Made by a program: the position numbers and the translations under genes. DNA of 64,000 nt. Origin: Bacteroidota bacterium (lineage in GTDB: Bacteria > Bacteroidota > Bacteroidia > Chitinophagales > Chitinophagaceae). Of this stretch, positions 18,878 to 29,198 are shown piece by piece (within the stretch, counting starts at the first letter, position 1; each line of letters opens with the position of its first letter). The notes below the pieces were generated by a model, which was not told where the DNA came from, did not search any database, and saw nothing but the letters and a program-made list of their open reading frames with translations. The stretch covers positions 1 to 64,000 of the forward strand of contig CANFXV010000001.1 of the NCBI GenBank assembly GCA_947451115.1, given 5' to 3'.

Positions 18878-19489
18878 TTATTTATCTTTTAACAATTTAG
18901 CAATGTCTTGTTTTAATTGCTCAATTTCTAATGCTTTCAACCCGTCATAAATTTTCCCTCTCACTTTTCCTTTTCTATCTATCAATGCAAAAAATTGGGT
19001 ATGAATAAATTGATCCTCTATTTTTTCTACATTATTTTTTGGATCATCTAACAAATAGGAGCCTCTGGCCATTTGGTACAAACTATCTTTTCTACCGGTT
19101 AAAAAAACCCATTTTTTAGTGTCCACGCCTAATGAATCGGCATATCTTTTTAATACGGGAACCGAGTCTGTGCCCGGATTACATGTATGTGATACAATTT
19201 GAAAATCGGCTTGGTCTTTATAAATAGCGTAGATATCCTTCATGTTGGTATTCAACTTTGGGCAAATACCTTTACAAGTAGTAAAAAAATATTCTACCAC
19301 AGTTATCTTATTTAAAAGTTCATTATCGGTAAATTTATTCCCATCTTGATTGGTAAAGCTAAAGGGCTGCACATAACTTAAAACGGGCAATTGCACTTTC
19401 CAATTATCTGTCCCTTTAAACAAAAAATAATAGAAAGCGGCCAGCAATAGGGCAAAAAACAATACATAGGCCCCTAGTTTTTTTGACAT
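18878..19489 (-). CDS. SCO1/SenC family protein
   Basis: FFTTCKGICPKLNTNM CxxxC and later H in IHTQFFALID. Confidence 0.88.
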   Translation of the reverse strand: MSKKLGAYVLFFALLLAAFYYFLFKGTDNWKVQLPVLSYVQPFSFTNQDGNKFTDNELLNKITVVEYFFTTCKGICPKLNTNMKDIYAIYKDQADFQIVSHTCNPGTDSVPVLKRYADSLGVDTKKWVFLTGRKDSLYQMARGSYLLDDPKNNVEKIEDQFIHTQFFALIDRKGKVRGKIYDGLKALEIEQLKQDIAKLLKDK

Positions 19490-19570
19490 AAATAGAAAAA
19501 TTTAATAGACTTATTAAGATGCCCTAAAGGTAATATTAATTTTTGCTCGTATTTGAATTACCTTTAGGCT

Positions 19571-19966
19571 ATGTTTAAAAAATGGAATTGGGATGCAATT
19601 GGTATTGGGGCTTCTTTGGCCTGCGCCATTCACTGCGCTTTATTGCCACTATTTTTTAGTAGCCTGCCTTTATTGGGTATTAATATATTACACAATACTA
19701 GGTTTGAGCTTGGGATGATTCTTGTTTCTTTTGCCATTGGGACTTATTCCTTATATCATGGTTATAAAAAACATCACCATTCTTATAAACCCATGATATT
19801 TTTTACCATTGGCATTGCCATCATGTTAAGTCGTATGGTATTTAGATCCATTGAAATTTGGTTGCTATTTCCAGCTGCCTTTTTAATCATCTTTGCACAT
19901 GTAAACAATCATATGCGCTGTCGCTTACACAATCATGCGCACGAAGACGATTGTGATCATCAATAA
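19571..19966 (+). CDS. MerC domain protein
   Basis: GASLACAIHCALLPLF; His-rich C-terminus. Confidence 0.8.
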   Translation: MFKKWNWDAIGIGASLACAIHCALLPLFFSSLPLLGINILHNTRFELGMILVSFAIGTYSLYHGYKKHHHSYKPMIFFTIGIAIMLSRMVFRSIEIWLLFPAAFLIIFAHVNNHMRCRLHNHAHEDDCDHQ

Positions 19967-19986
19967 TATTTTATACTTAGCGTGGT

Positions 19987-21492
19987 TTAAGCAAAAGTAA
20001 AACTTACTTCTCCATCTTTTTCATCCTTGATTTGAATACCCATTTCCATTAATTGATTGCGTATTTTATCACTGGTCGCAAAATCTTTTTTGGCTTTGGC
20101 TTCTTTGCGTATTTCAACTAATAAATGAATGACCCCATTCAATTGTTGTCTATTGGCACCTGATTCTACACGTAGCCCCAATACTTTTTCTATATAAATA
20201 ATCAACTGGGCTTGTACCCATTGCCAGGTACTGCCTGCTATTGCATCTGCGGCAATGTGTTTATCTTTCAATGAATTAATCACAGGCACCATTTCAAATA
20301 AATTAGCCACTACTTTGGCAGTATTTAAATCATCTTCCATAAACTCAGGCAATTCATCCACCCAGGTTTTTAATTGCGCATCCAATTGGACATCTTTAGC
20401 CATTGTGTCGGCAACAAATGATTGTGCTTTTAACCATTCAAAAGCATCCATTAAACGGCGCAATGCTTTCTCAGAAGCTTGTAAGGCTTCATTACTAAAA
20501 TCTAAGGTGCCGCGGTATTGACTTTGTAAAATAAAAAATCTTACCGTCATAGGACTATAGGCCTGTGTTAAAATTGGATGACTGCCATCAAATAGTTCGC
20601 TTAGCTTCACTACATTATTATAGCTCTTGCCCATTTTGCGACCATTGATGGTAATCATATTATTATGTACCCAATAACGTGCTGGCATTTCATGATTGCA
20701 TACGGTACTTTGTGCAATCTCACATTCATGATGTGGAAATTGCAGGTCCATACCGCCTCCATGTATGTCAAATTTTTTGCCTAAATACTTTGTCGCCATA
20801 GCAGAGCATTCAATATGCCAACCCGGAAAGCCTTCCCCCCAGGGACTTTGCCAACGCATGATATGTTCTACGGGCGCTTTTTTCCACAATGCAAAATCTA
20901 CTTTATTTTTTTTCTCGTCCTGATTTTCTAATTCACGGGTAGTATCTAATTGATCTTCTAAATTGCGTCCACTTAATATACCATAGGGCTGGTTTTTTTT
21001 AGCATAGACCTCATTGTATTTGATCACATCAAAATAAACCGACCCGTTGGCCTCATAGGCATATCCATCAGCGATTATTTTTTTGATCATTTCAATTTGC
21101 TCAATAATATGTCCTGTGGCAGTGGGTTCAATGCTAGGAGGTAAATTATTGAACTGATCCATGGCCCAGTGGTACAAATGCGTATACTTTTGCACTAGTT
21201 CCATGGGTTCCAATTTTTCTAAAATGGCCTTGCTGGTAATCTTATCTTCGGCTGCTTTTCCTTCTTCCTCAAAATGGCCTGCATCCGTAATATTTCTAAC
21301 ATACCTTACTTTATAGCCTGCATGTAATAGATAGCGATACAAAACATCAAAAGTGATAAAGGGTCTAGCATGACCCAAATGACTTTCTCCACTAACTGTT
21401 GGACCACATACATACATCCCTACATAAGGTGCATTTAAAGGTTCGAAAACTTCTTTTTGTCTAGTAAGTGAATTGTATAGCTTGAGTGGCAT
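19987..21492 (-). CDS. cysS: cysteine--tRNA ligase
   Basis: [45 protein letters not shown]. Confidence 0.95.
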   Translation of the reverse strand: MPLKLYNSLTRQKEVFEPLNAPYVGMYVCGPTVSGESHLGHARPFITFDVLYRYLLHAGYKVRYVRNITDAGHFEEEGKAAEDKITSKAILEKLEPMELVQKYTHLYHWAMDQFNNLPPSIEPTATGHIIEQIEMIKKIIADGYAYEANGSVYFDVIKYNEVYAKKNQPYGILSGRNLEDQLDTTRELENQDEKKNKVDFALWKKAPVEHIMRWQSPWGEGFPGWHIECSAMATKYLGKKFDIHGGGMDLQFPHHECEIAQSTVCNHEMPARYWVHNNMITINGRKMGKSYNNVVKLSELFDGSHPILTQAYSPMTVRFFILQSQYRGTLDFSNEALQASEKALRRLMDAFEWLKAQSFVADTMAKDVQLDAQLKTWVDELPEFMEDDLNTAKVVANLFEMVPVINSLKDKHIAADAIAGSTWQWVQAQLIIYIEKVLGLRVESGANRQQLNGVIHLLVEIRKEAKAKKDFATSDKIRNQLMEMGIQIKDEKDGEVSFTFA

Positions 21493-21535
21493 AATAGGTA
21501 TTGGCTCAAAGATATTTTATTTTAAATAAACTTGC

Positions 21536-22654
21536 TTAATTCTTCTTTAAAACTAAGTCAGCCATAATCATATGGTGGTCGCTTAAATTTTCATCGATCG
21601 ACTCCCAAGCCTTGACTTCCCAAGATGCATTGGCTAATATATAATCAATTCTTAAAGTGGGTGAAATACCCATAAATGTGGCGCCAATGCCAAAGCCTTT
21701 GGCTAAAAAAGCATCCTGCCAATCTCCCTTAATTAAATGATAGGTATAGGAACTCGGAACATCATTAAAATCACCCGTAATGATGCTTGGGTAGGGACTT
21801 TTTGATAAATAGTTGCGCACCGTTTGGGCTTGTACTGCCCTTTCTATAAAGGAATGGTGCAATTTTCTAATAACACCACGCTTGGCATTGATGTCCATTT
21901 TGTTGGTAATCCCTGGTTCATCAATCGCATTAAAATCATCCTGCAAAAACCTATAAGAAGCCAAGTGGGTAGTATACACCTGAATCGTATCATCCCCTTT
22001 TAAAATAGTAGCGGCTATTAAACTTTCTTGATTCAAAAAACCAATGCGCTCCGCATGTATGATTTTATATTTTGAAAAAATAATACAGCCTGCATAATAT
22101 TCTTTTTCGATCGTCTGAAAATCTTTTGAAAAAAAATAGTACGGTAATTTTTTTGTGAAATATAAACTATGATTGGCAATGTCATTGGGCCTTTCATTGG
22201 TATTGTATTCTTGCAAGCAAACAATGTCTGGTTCCCATTTTTGAATGGAATAGGCTATCTCTTGGGTGCGCAATTTTAAATTGGTAGCAGGGACATTGCC
22301 ATTGAACCCTTTGACATTCCAGCTAATCACTCTTAAAGTATTGTCTTTCTTTTTCTTACTAAATGGAACGCCTGGATGCCAAGCAAATAAAACTAAAATG
22401 ATTTTCCACCCAATAGCTAAACTTAAAAATGGAAATAAAGAAAGGATTGGTTTAGCAATCAGCCATAGCATCAATAAAAGAATTTCAATCGCTACCAAAT
22501 AGGGGGCCATCAATCCTAAAAAACCATTGATCCATATAAAAGAGATGGGCGAGAAAAATAAAGGATACAAAAATAAAATACTGACCAATAGATTCAATAA
22601 GAATAAGGCACGCTTCCCAAAGTTTCTTATGCTAGATTTTTTTGGCATGGTCAC
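21536..22654 (-). CDS. endonuclease/exonuclease/phosphatase family membrane protein
   Basis: N-terminal TM segments; VISWNVKGFNG, DIVCLQEYN, ITGDFNDVP, DHHMIMADL. Confidence 0.85.
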   Translation of the reverse strand: MTMPKKSSIRNFGKRALFLLNLLVSILFLYPLFFSPISFIWINGFLGLMAPYLVAIEILLLMLWLIAKPILSLFPFLSLAIGWKIILVLFAWHPGVPFSKKKKDNTLRVISWNVKGFNGNVPATNLKLRTQEIAYSIQKWEPDIVCLQEYNTNERPNDIANHSLYFTKKLPYYFFSKDFQTIEKEYYAGCIIFSKYKIIHAERIGFLNQESLIAATILKGDDTIQVYTTHLASYRFLQDDFNAIDEPGITNKMDINAKRGVIRKLHHSFIERAVQAQTVRNYLSKSPYPSIITGDFNDVPSSYTYHLIKGDWQDAFLAKGFGIGATFMGISPTLRIDYILANASWEVKAWESIDENLSDHHMIMADLVLKKN

Positions 22655-22660
22655 AAGGAA

Positions 22661-23359
22661 TTATTTTTTAGGGGCTAAGCTATTGTTCATCAAATGTAGT
22701 AGTTGATGCATCCATTTTCCTAAATCAAGTCCTTTGTTTAATAACAAAATATAGAAATAGCCTGAAGCTGCCCCCATAAGATGCGCCATTACAATAGCCA
22801 GTTCAACATGCTTGAAAGAAAAAGCTTGAAGCACTAAATAGCCTAAAACCAATACCCATAAAGGAATACCGCCACCGATATTTTTTAACAATCGATACTG
22901 TGGGCGAAGCGTCATGGCGGCAATAGCAATGGCCATTACACTGATACCTGCACCCATTAAGGGAACTTTGCCACCTAAGCAACAAAATACAATGCCCCCT
23001 AAAAGGCCGCTATAAAAATAAATAGGGAATAAATGTTTATTCGCACTTGACGCTTGCAATACAATGCCAAAGGCAGTCAACCAAATCATATGGGTCAGTA
23101 AAGTCCAAAAACCATCCTGTGCCCAATTGTAAGTAAGCAAGGTCCAGGGTTGATGAACTAAGGTTTGAATATCTGAAAACAAAATACTCGGGTGCACGAC
23201 TTGCGCATAAAACTGTTCTATTGGATAACTATTTAAATAATACACCACTCTTAAAAATCCAATGAAGGCATACACTACTAAGTTGATAGAAAGCAGGGCA
23301 ATTAAACTATTGTTATCAGCGCCAATCAATGGCTTTTCGGAAGAGCTTGTTTCTTGCAT
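22661..23359 (-). CDS. rhomboid-family membrane protein, possibly catalytically inactive
   Basis: Rhomboid topology; MGAGISVMAI at the usual GAS..VMA position; AHLMGAASG His motif retained. Confidence 0.75.
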   Translation of the reverse strand: MQETSSSEKPLIGADNNSLIALLSINLVVYAFIGFLRVVYYLNSYPIEQFYAQVVHPSILFSDIQTLVHQPWTLLTYNWAQDGFWTLLTHMIWLTAFGIVLQASSANKHLFPIYFYSGLLGGIVFCCLGGKVPLMGAGISVMAIAIAAMTLRPQYRLLKNIGGGIPLWVLVLGYLVLQAFSFKHVELAIVMAHLMGAASGYFYILLLNKGLDLGKWMHQLLHLMNNSLAPKK

Positions 23360-23376
23360 TTGTAATAATTAATGAA

Positions 23377-24210
23377 TTAGGCAAATGGATGGCGGTTACG
23401 CTTATTCCAAATATACACGAGTACAAAGCCTACCACTGCGCCTCCGACATGGGCCCATCTTGCTACATTGTCTCCGGCTGAATTTTGAATGGCCTTGTAC
23501 AATTCAAAAGCAAAATACAATATCCCCAACCATTTTGCTTTGATCGGAAAAAGAAAATAAATATAGATATAGGTATTGGGAAATAAATACACAAAGGCAA
23601 TCAAAATGCCAAAGACAGCACCACTGGCACCTAAGGTAGCGGTACTAAGCATTTTGTTGTAATAAGAACTAATCAAATCCATCAATTGTGGCGCCAAACC
23701 AGGGGTATCCAAACTTACTTTATTGTCTGATAAAATTCTAGCCAAAGGAATATCATGTGCTTTTGAAAATGCATAGACTGCATCTGTAAAACCAGGTGCG
23801 TTACTCTTGCTCAAGCTTAATAGTTGTGCATATTCAGTGGATAGCGGAATCAATTGATAAGATAGAATCAATAAATGAATCACAGCAGCGCCTACGCCGC
23901 ATAAAAAATAAAATAATAAAAATCTTTTAGGACCCCATACATTTTCTAATATTGAACCAAACATCCATAAAGCAAACATATTGCCCAATATATGTCCAAA
24001 ATCTCCATGTAAAAACATATGGGTAATTAATTGCCAGGGCTTATACAAACTACTTTGCCATGCATGCAAAGCAAAATAATCTTCAAAAGAAAAGGTACTT
24101 GTAGGGCCTGCAAAGGTGTTTTGCGCTAAAAAAACCAACCCATTGATGATTAATAAATTTTTTATTATAGTGGGTAAAACTTCAAATCGTGTAGGCCTAA
24201 ACTGAGTCAT
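23377..24210 (-). CDS. rhomboid family intramembrane serine protease
   Basis: FLHGDFGHILGNMFALWMFG, LGASGAVFGIL, AHVGGAVVGF. Confidence 0.92.
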   Translation of the reverse strand: MTQFRPTRFEVLPTIIKNLLIINGLVFLAQNTFAGPTSTFSFEDYFALHAWQSSLYKPWQLITHMFLHGDFGHILGNMFALWMFGSILENVWGPKRFLLFYFLCGVGAAVIHLLILSYQLIPLSTEYAQLLSLSKSNAPGFTDAVYAFSKAHDIPLARILSDNKVSLDTPGLAPQLMDLISSYYNKMLSTATLGASGAVFGILIAFVYLFPNTYIYIYFLFPIKAKWLGILYFAFELYKAIQNSAGDNVARWAHVGGAVVGFVLVYIWNKRNRHPFA

Positions 24211-24216
24211 TCTTTT

Positions 24217-25677
24217 TTAATTTTCTATTGAAAGTAAATCTGTTCTTTTTAATTGTACCACATTTTCAATATGTAGGGTATGCGGAAACATGTCTACTGG
24301 TTGTATTTTTGTGACGGTATACTTTTCGTTCAATAAAGATAGGTCTCTTGCTTGAGTGGCGGGGTTACAACTTACATACACAATAATCGGCGCTTCCATA
24401 GCCAATAGTTTATGTACTAATTTTTCATGCATGCCTGCTCTTGGTGGATCGGTGATGATCACATCGGGTTTGCCATGGGCTTCAAAAAATTGATCATCAC
24501 ATATTTTAATAACATCTCCTGCAAAAAAAGCAGTGTCTGTTAAATTATTTAGACTTGCATTTATTTTAGCATCTTCTATCGCCTCTTCAACTACTTCTAC
24601 CCCAATAATTTTTTTGGCATTTTTACTGCAAAAAATGCCTATGCTACCAGTTCCACAATATAAATCATACACAATTTCTTTGCCTGTTAATTCTGCGAAG
24701 TCTCTTGTGACTTGATATAATTTTTCTGCTTGCTTTGAATTGGTTTGAAAAAAAGATTTCGGACTTATCTTAAATTGGAAATTTTCTAAAAACTCTGTGA
24801 TGTAGCCGCTACCTGAATACACCTGAGGCACTAAGTCCTGCATGCTATCATTGCGCTTGGCATTGATCGTATACAATAAGGTAGTGATTTGCGGAAAGCG
24901 GGCAAGCAATAATTCAAACAATGCTTTTCTTTCTTTTTCTGCTTCATAACCCAAAATTAAATTCACCATCCACTCGCCTTTGGTGGTATTACGAATAAAC
25001 ATATTGCGCACCCAACCTGTATGCAATTTAATATTGTAAAAAGGCATGTTATTATCTATGGCAAAATCTACGACCGCTTTTCTTAAATCATTGGTAGGTT
25101 CAGCTTGTAAATAACATCGATCAATTTCTACCACTTTTTCAAAAAATCCTCTTGCATGAAAACCAGCTACCCCGGGTATTTTAGCAGGTAGTGCTACATT
25201 GGGATTTTCTTCTGCAGCTATTTTCATCGCCTTAAATTCTCCAAAAGGAATAAATTTTTCTGTCGCAAAAGTGTATTCTACTTTATTACGATAGCCCTGT
25301 GTTTGCTCAGCACCAAGAATTTCTGGAATTGGAGGTAAGGCCACTTTGGCAATACGCGTTAAATTGTCAACGACTTGTTTGCGTTTGTATATCAATTGTT
25401 GTTCATAGGGCAACATCTGCCATTGACAACCCCCACAAACACCAAAATGACTACAAAAAGGAGTCACCCTAATTTCCGAATAACTATGAAAGTGTTTGAC
25501 AAATCCCTCGCCCCAATCGGCTTTGTTTTTTTGTAATTGTATGTCCACCACATCACCAGGCACCGCCCCTTCCACAAAAATCACTTTTCCATTTACTCGA
25601 GCAAGGGCCTTTCCTTCGGCGGCATAATCCTCAATCAATACTTTTTCTAATAAAGGGGCTTGTTTAAATTTTCTCAC
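24217..25677 (-). CDS. rlmD: 23S rRNA (uracil-C5)-methyltransferase (RumA/RlmD-type)
   Basis: TRAM domain, CGGCQWQMLPYEQQL, DLYCGTGSIGIF, DPPRAGMH, YVSCNPATQARDL. Confidence 0.9.
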   Translation of the reverse strand: MRKFKQAPLLEKVLIEDYAAEGKALARVNGKVIFVEGAVPGDVVDIQLQKNKADWGEGFVKHFHSYSEIRVTPFCSHFGVCGGCQWQMLPYEQQLIYKRKQVVDNLTRIAKVALPPIPEILGAEQTQGYRNKVEYTFATEKFIPFGEFKAMKIAAEENPNVALPAKIPGVAGFHARGFFEKVVEIDRCYLQAEPTNDLRKAVVDFAIDNNMPFYNIKLHTGWVRNMFIRNTTKGEWMVNLILGYEAEKERKALFELLLARFPQITTLLYTINAKRNDSMQDLVPQVYSGSGYITEFLENFQFKISPKSFFQTNSKQAEKLYQVTRDFAELTGKEIVYDLYCGTGSIGIFCSKNAKKIIGVEVVEEAIEDAKINASLNNLTDTAFFAGDVIKICDDQFFEAHGKPDVIITDPPRAGMHEKLVHKLLAMEAPIIVYVSCNPATQARDLSLLNEKYTVTKIQPVDMFPHTLHIENVVQLKRTDLLSIEN

Positions 25678-25801
25678 TGCCTCAAAGGTACTATGCTAAG
25701 CGTAAAATTCTAATAAAAGGGGGCACTAATTGTACACTAGATTGTTATTTATATTGTTATTTTTACCCTATCAATTGAAAGATTAAAGAAACCTGAGTTT
25801 T

Positions 25802-27262
25802 ATGAGAAAATTTTTATGGCTGGCATTGTTGATTCCTTTTTGGGGTTGGGCACAAATCAAAAAAACAAGCCCTACAGCAACAGGCAATAAATTGGGGCAT
25901 AGTATTCAAATTACTATGAAACCATATCAAAACATAAAGTTATACATAGGCACCAATTATGGTAAAAACAAAGTGCTAGCCGACTCTTGTGTATTGAATG
26001 AAAAAAGCGAAGGCGTGTTTGAATCGAAACAAAAATTAACCCCCGGCATTTATTTTGTGGTGTCTCCAAAATATTCCATCCTATTTGATTTTTTAATGGA
26101 TGAAGAGCAGCACTTTAAAATGGTCGCAGACACCAATGCTTTAGACAAAGTAGTAATTACTGGTTCTGTAGACAATACTTTATTTCAAAATTATTCCAAA
26201 GAGGTGAATACACTATTTGCTCAAATGAATAATTTACAGAATCGATTTAAAGAAGCAAAAAATGCAGCAGATTCGGCACTTTTTAAAAGTGCTTATTTAG
26301 GCAAAGACAAAGAAATCAAAGACAAAAGAGAGGCCTTCATGCTTGCACATCCTAAATCCATGATGAGCTATTTATTGAATGTCATGCAAAGACCAGAAGC
26401 GCCTGCCATACCCATCGTCAATGGCAAAGCGGATTCACTGTATCCCTACTATTATGTAAAAAATCATTTTTGGGACAAGGTCATTTTTAATGACAACCGT
26501 TTAATTCGCACTCCTTTTTTCGAAGACAAATTAGATGAGTATTTTAAAAACTATGTTTCACGCGAACCTGATTCAATTATAGAAGAAGTGCAATACATGC
26601 TGACTGTTGCCAAAACAGGAAAAGAGATTTATCCTTTCCTACTTTTTAAATTTACCAACAAGTACATTGCACCAGAATTTATGGGTCAGGACAAAGTGTT
26701 TTTACATTTGTATCAAAACTTTTTTGCCAAAGGAGATACGGTACTTTTAAATCAAGAGTCTAAAAAATCAATTACTGAAAGAGCTTACAGCATGATGGCC
26801 AACCAATTGGGCTTAGCCGCACCTAGCTTGATAGTGAATACAGTTGATGATAAAAAACTTTCATTGTATGATGTAAAATCTGCTTACACTTTTGTCGCTT
26901 TCTGGGATCCTACCTGCGGTCATTGCAAAGAAGAAATTCCTAAATTAGATTCTTTGTACAAGGCGAGTTGGAAAAATTTACAAGTAAAAGTTTTTTCTGT
27001 AAATATTAATTTTAAAGAATTGGCGGCTTGGAAAAATTTTATCACTGACCATCATTTAGAAGATTGGTTCAATGTGTATCAAACCGAAGAAGATTTAAAC
27101 AAAGAAATTAAAGCCGGATTGCCCACCACTATTCGTCAACAATATGATGTTTTTAAAACACCTACTTTTTATTTATTAGATAGTAAAAAGAAAATTATTG
27201 CCAAAAATTTAAGCTTAGAGCAATTCAATGATTTCTTAGTGAATACCAATAAAAAGAAATAA
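25802..27262 (+). CDS. TlpA/thioredoxin-like protein with N-terminal DUF (DUF5106-like)
   Basis: C-terminal FVAFWDPTCGHCKEEIPKLDSLY thioredoxin motif; signal peptide. Confidence 0.8.
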   Translation: MRKFLWLALLIPFWGWAQIKKTSPTATGNKLGHSIQITMKPYQNIKLYIGTNYGKNKVLADSCVLNEKSEGVFESKQKLTPGIYFVVSPKYSILFDFLMDEEQHFKMVADTNALDKVVITGSVDNTLFQNYSKEVNTLFAQMNNLQNRFKEAKNAADSALFKSAYLGKDKEIKDKREAFMLAHPKSMMSYLLNVMQRPEAPAIPIVNGKADSLYPYYYVKNHFWDKVIFNDNRLIRTPFFEDKLDEYFKNYVSREPDSIIEEVQYMLTVAKTGKEIYPFLLFKFTNKYIAPEFMGQDKVFLHLYQNFFAKGDTVLLNQESKKSITERAYSMMANQLGLAAPSLIVNTVDDKKLSLYDVKSAYTFVAFWDPTCGHCKEEIPKLDSLYKASWKNLQVKVFSVNINFKELAAWKNFITDHHLEDWFNVYQTEEDLNKEIKAGLPTTIRQQYDVFKTPTFYLLDSKKKIIAKNLSLEQFNDFLVNTNKKK

Positions 27263-27270
27263 ATAGGGTT

Positions 27271-28224
27271 CTAAAATACGGCAGCCACTACATTTTTAAC
27301 TACCTGCGGTTTACCTAAAGTATAATAATGTAAAACCGGTACACCAGCGGCTTTCAGCTCCTTACTCTGTTGAATTAACCATTCTGTTCCAACTTGCTCA
27401 CAGGCTTCATCTGTAGTGGCGGCTAACATGGCGTTTTTTAAATCTGCAGGAATATCTACATAAAATATATTCGGTAAAATAGTTAATTGCTTTTTATTGG
27501 TAATAGGTTTGAGCCCTGGGATAATTGGCACTGTTATACCAATGCTTCTACAAGCGTCTACATAATCGAAATATTTTTTGTTGTCAAAAAACATTTGTGT
27601 CATAATGTACTCAGCACCTGCATCTACTTTTGCTTTGGCTCTTTGTAAATCTAATTCCATACTAGGTGCTTCAAAATGTTTCTCCGGATAACCTGCCACC
27701 CCCATACAAAAATTTGTTTTGCTACCATTGATGATGTCCTTGTCTAAATATTCGCCCTTATTCAATCCTACTACTTGTTCTAAGAGTTCAATGGCTTGCT
27801 TATTTCCATTGGGTTCCGGAATAAAAGTTTTTTGGTTTTTTTCTGCATCTCCTCTTAAAACCAATAAATTATCAATGCCTAAAAATTGTAAATCAATTAA
27901 AGCGTCTTCTGTTTCTCTTTTTGAAAATCCACCACAAATAATATGTGGTACTGCATCTACATTGTAGTGGTTCATGATGGCCGCACAAATACCTACTGTT
28001 CCTGGGCGCTTGCGCACATCCACTTTTTCCTCCGTACCATCTTCTTTTTTTCTTAAGATGGTCTCACTACGATGATAGGTTACATTAATCCAAGAAGGCT
28101 TAAATTCCATCAAAGGATCTAAGTGCTCATAGATATAAGCAATGGTTTTTCCTTTCAATGGGGGTAATACTTCAAATGATACCAATGTATCTTTGGCCTT
28201 GGCCAAATGTTCAATAACCTTCAT
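27271..28224 (-). CDS. metF: methylenetetrahydrofolate reductase
   Basis: SFEVLPPLKGK, NVTYHRSE, LLVLRGDAE, YIMTQMFFDNKKYFDYV. Confidence 0.93.
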   Translation of the reverse strand: MKVIEHLAKAKDTLVSFEVLPPLKGKTIAYIYEHLDPLMEFKPSWINVTYHRSETILRKKEDGTEEKVDVRKRPGTVGICAAIMNHYNVDAVPHIICGGFSKRETEDALIDLQFLGIDNLLVLRGDAEKNQKTFIPEPNGNKQAIELLEQVVGLNKGEYLDKDIINGSKTNFCMGVAGYPEKHFEAPSMELDLQRAKAKVDAGAEYIMTQMFFDNKKYFDYVDACRSIGITVPIIPGLKPITNKKQLTILPNIFYVDIPADLKNAMLAATTDEACEQVGTEWLIQQSKELKAAGVPVLHYYTLGKPQVVKNVVAAVF

Positions 28225-28280
28225 ATGCACTTTGCTTTAATAGGGCCTGGGTTGTCTCTATATAGAAACCTAACGCAATC

Positions 28281-28298
28281 CGCTATAGCGCAAAAATA
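28281..28298 (-). promoter_or_regulatory. putative metF promoter -7 element (TATTTTTG) abutting perfect palindrome CGCTATAGCG
   Basis: Direct read on minus strand; second GCTATAG at 28313-28319. Confidence 0.4.
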
Positions 28299-28364
28299 TA
28301 TAATATTATTAAGCTATAGGACGAAAAGCCTTATTTACCCTTATTTTTGTATAAAATAGATAGA

Positions 28365-29132
28365 TTGATACTTGCCATACATACAGATAAATTAATAAAG
28401 CAATACAAGGGCCGCAAAGTAGTGGATCAAGTAAGCATTTCAGTAAAGCAAGGAGAAATTGTTGGTTTGCTTGGACCCAATGGAGCAGGTAAAACCACTA
28501 CCTTCTATATGGTCGTTGGATTAATTGCGCCTGATGAAGGACGTGTATTTTTAAATGAGGAAGACATTACCAAACTTCCAATGTACAAGCGCGCCCAAAT
28601 GGGCTTGGGTTATTTACCACAGGAAGCCAGTGTATTTAGAAAGTTATCTGTAGAAGACAATATTATGGCTGTTTTAGAAATGACCAAATTGACTAAAGCA
28701 GAAAGAGATTACAAATTAGAAAGTTTATTGGATGAATTTAATTTGCATCAAGTACGTGGCAACAATGGAGATAGTTTAAGTGGTGGAGAAAGACGTCGTA
28801 CAGAAATTGCACGTGCCTTAGCCGTAGATCCAAAATTTATATTATTAGACGAACCCTTTGCAGGCGTGGATCCCATTGCAGTGGAAGATATACAGTCTGT
28901 AGTGTCTCGTTTAAAATTAAAAGACATAGGTATTTTAATTACCGATCATAATGTGAATGAAACCCTTTCTATTTGTGATAGAGCTTATTTATTGATTGAA
29001 GGGAAGATTTTCAAACATGGTACTGCCGAAGAATTGGCCGAAGACGATCAAGTACGTCGCTTATACTTGGGTACCAACTTTGAATTAAAGCGTAAAGATT
29101 GGATCATTGAGCTAGGTCAAAAAGCAAAATAA
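28365..29132 (+). CDS. lptB: LPS export ABC transporter ATP-binding protein, TTG start proposed
   Basis: [49 protein letters not shown]; no ATG near the N-terminus; TTG at 28365 gives [16 protein letters not shown]. Confidence 0.93.
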   Translation: MILAIHTDKLIKQYKGRKVVDQVSISVKQGEIVGLLGPNGAGKTTTFYMVVGLIAPDEGRVFLNEEDITKLPMYKRAQMGLGYLPQEASVFRKLSVEDNIMAVLEMTKLTKAERDYKLESLLDEFNLHQVRGNNGDSLSGGERRRTEIARALAVDPKFILLDEPFAGVDPIAVEDIQSVVSRLKLKDIGILITDHNVNETLSICDRAYLLIEGKIFKHGTAEELAEDDQVRRLYLGTNFELKRKDWIIELGQKAK

Positions 29133-29198
29133 GTCCCCTTAATTTCTGCATTGATTACTTAATTTATACAAGCGTAAAGCTTATATTGTGAGGAGGAT

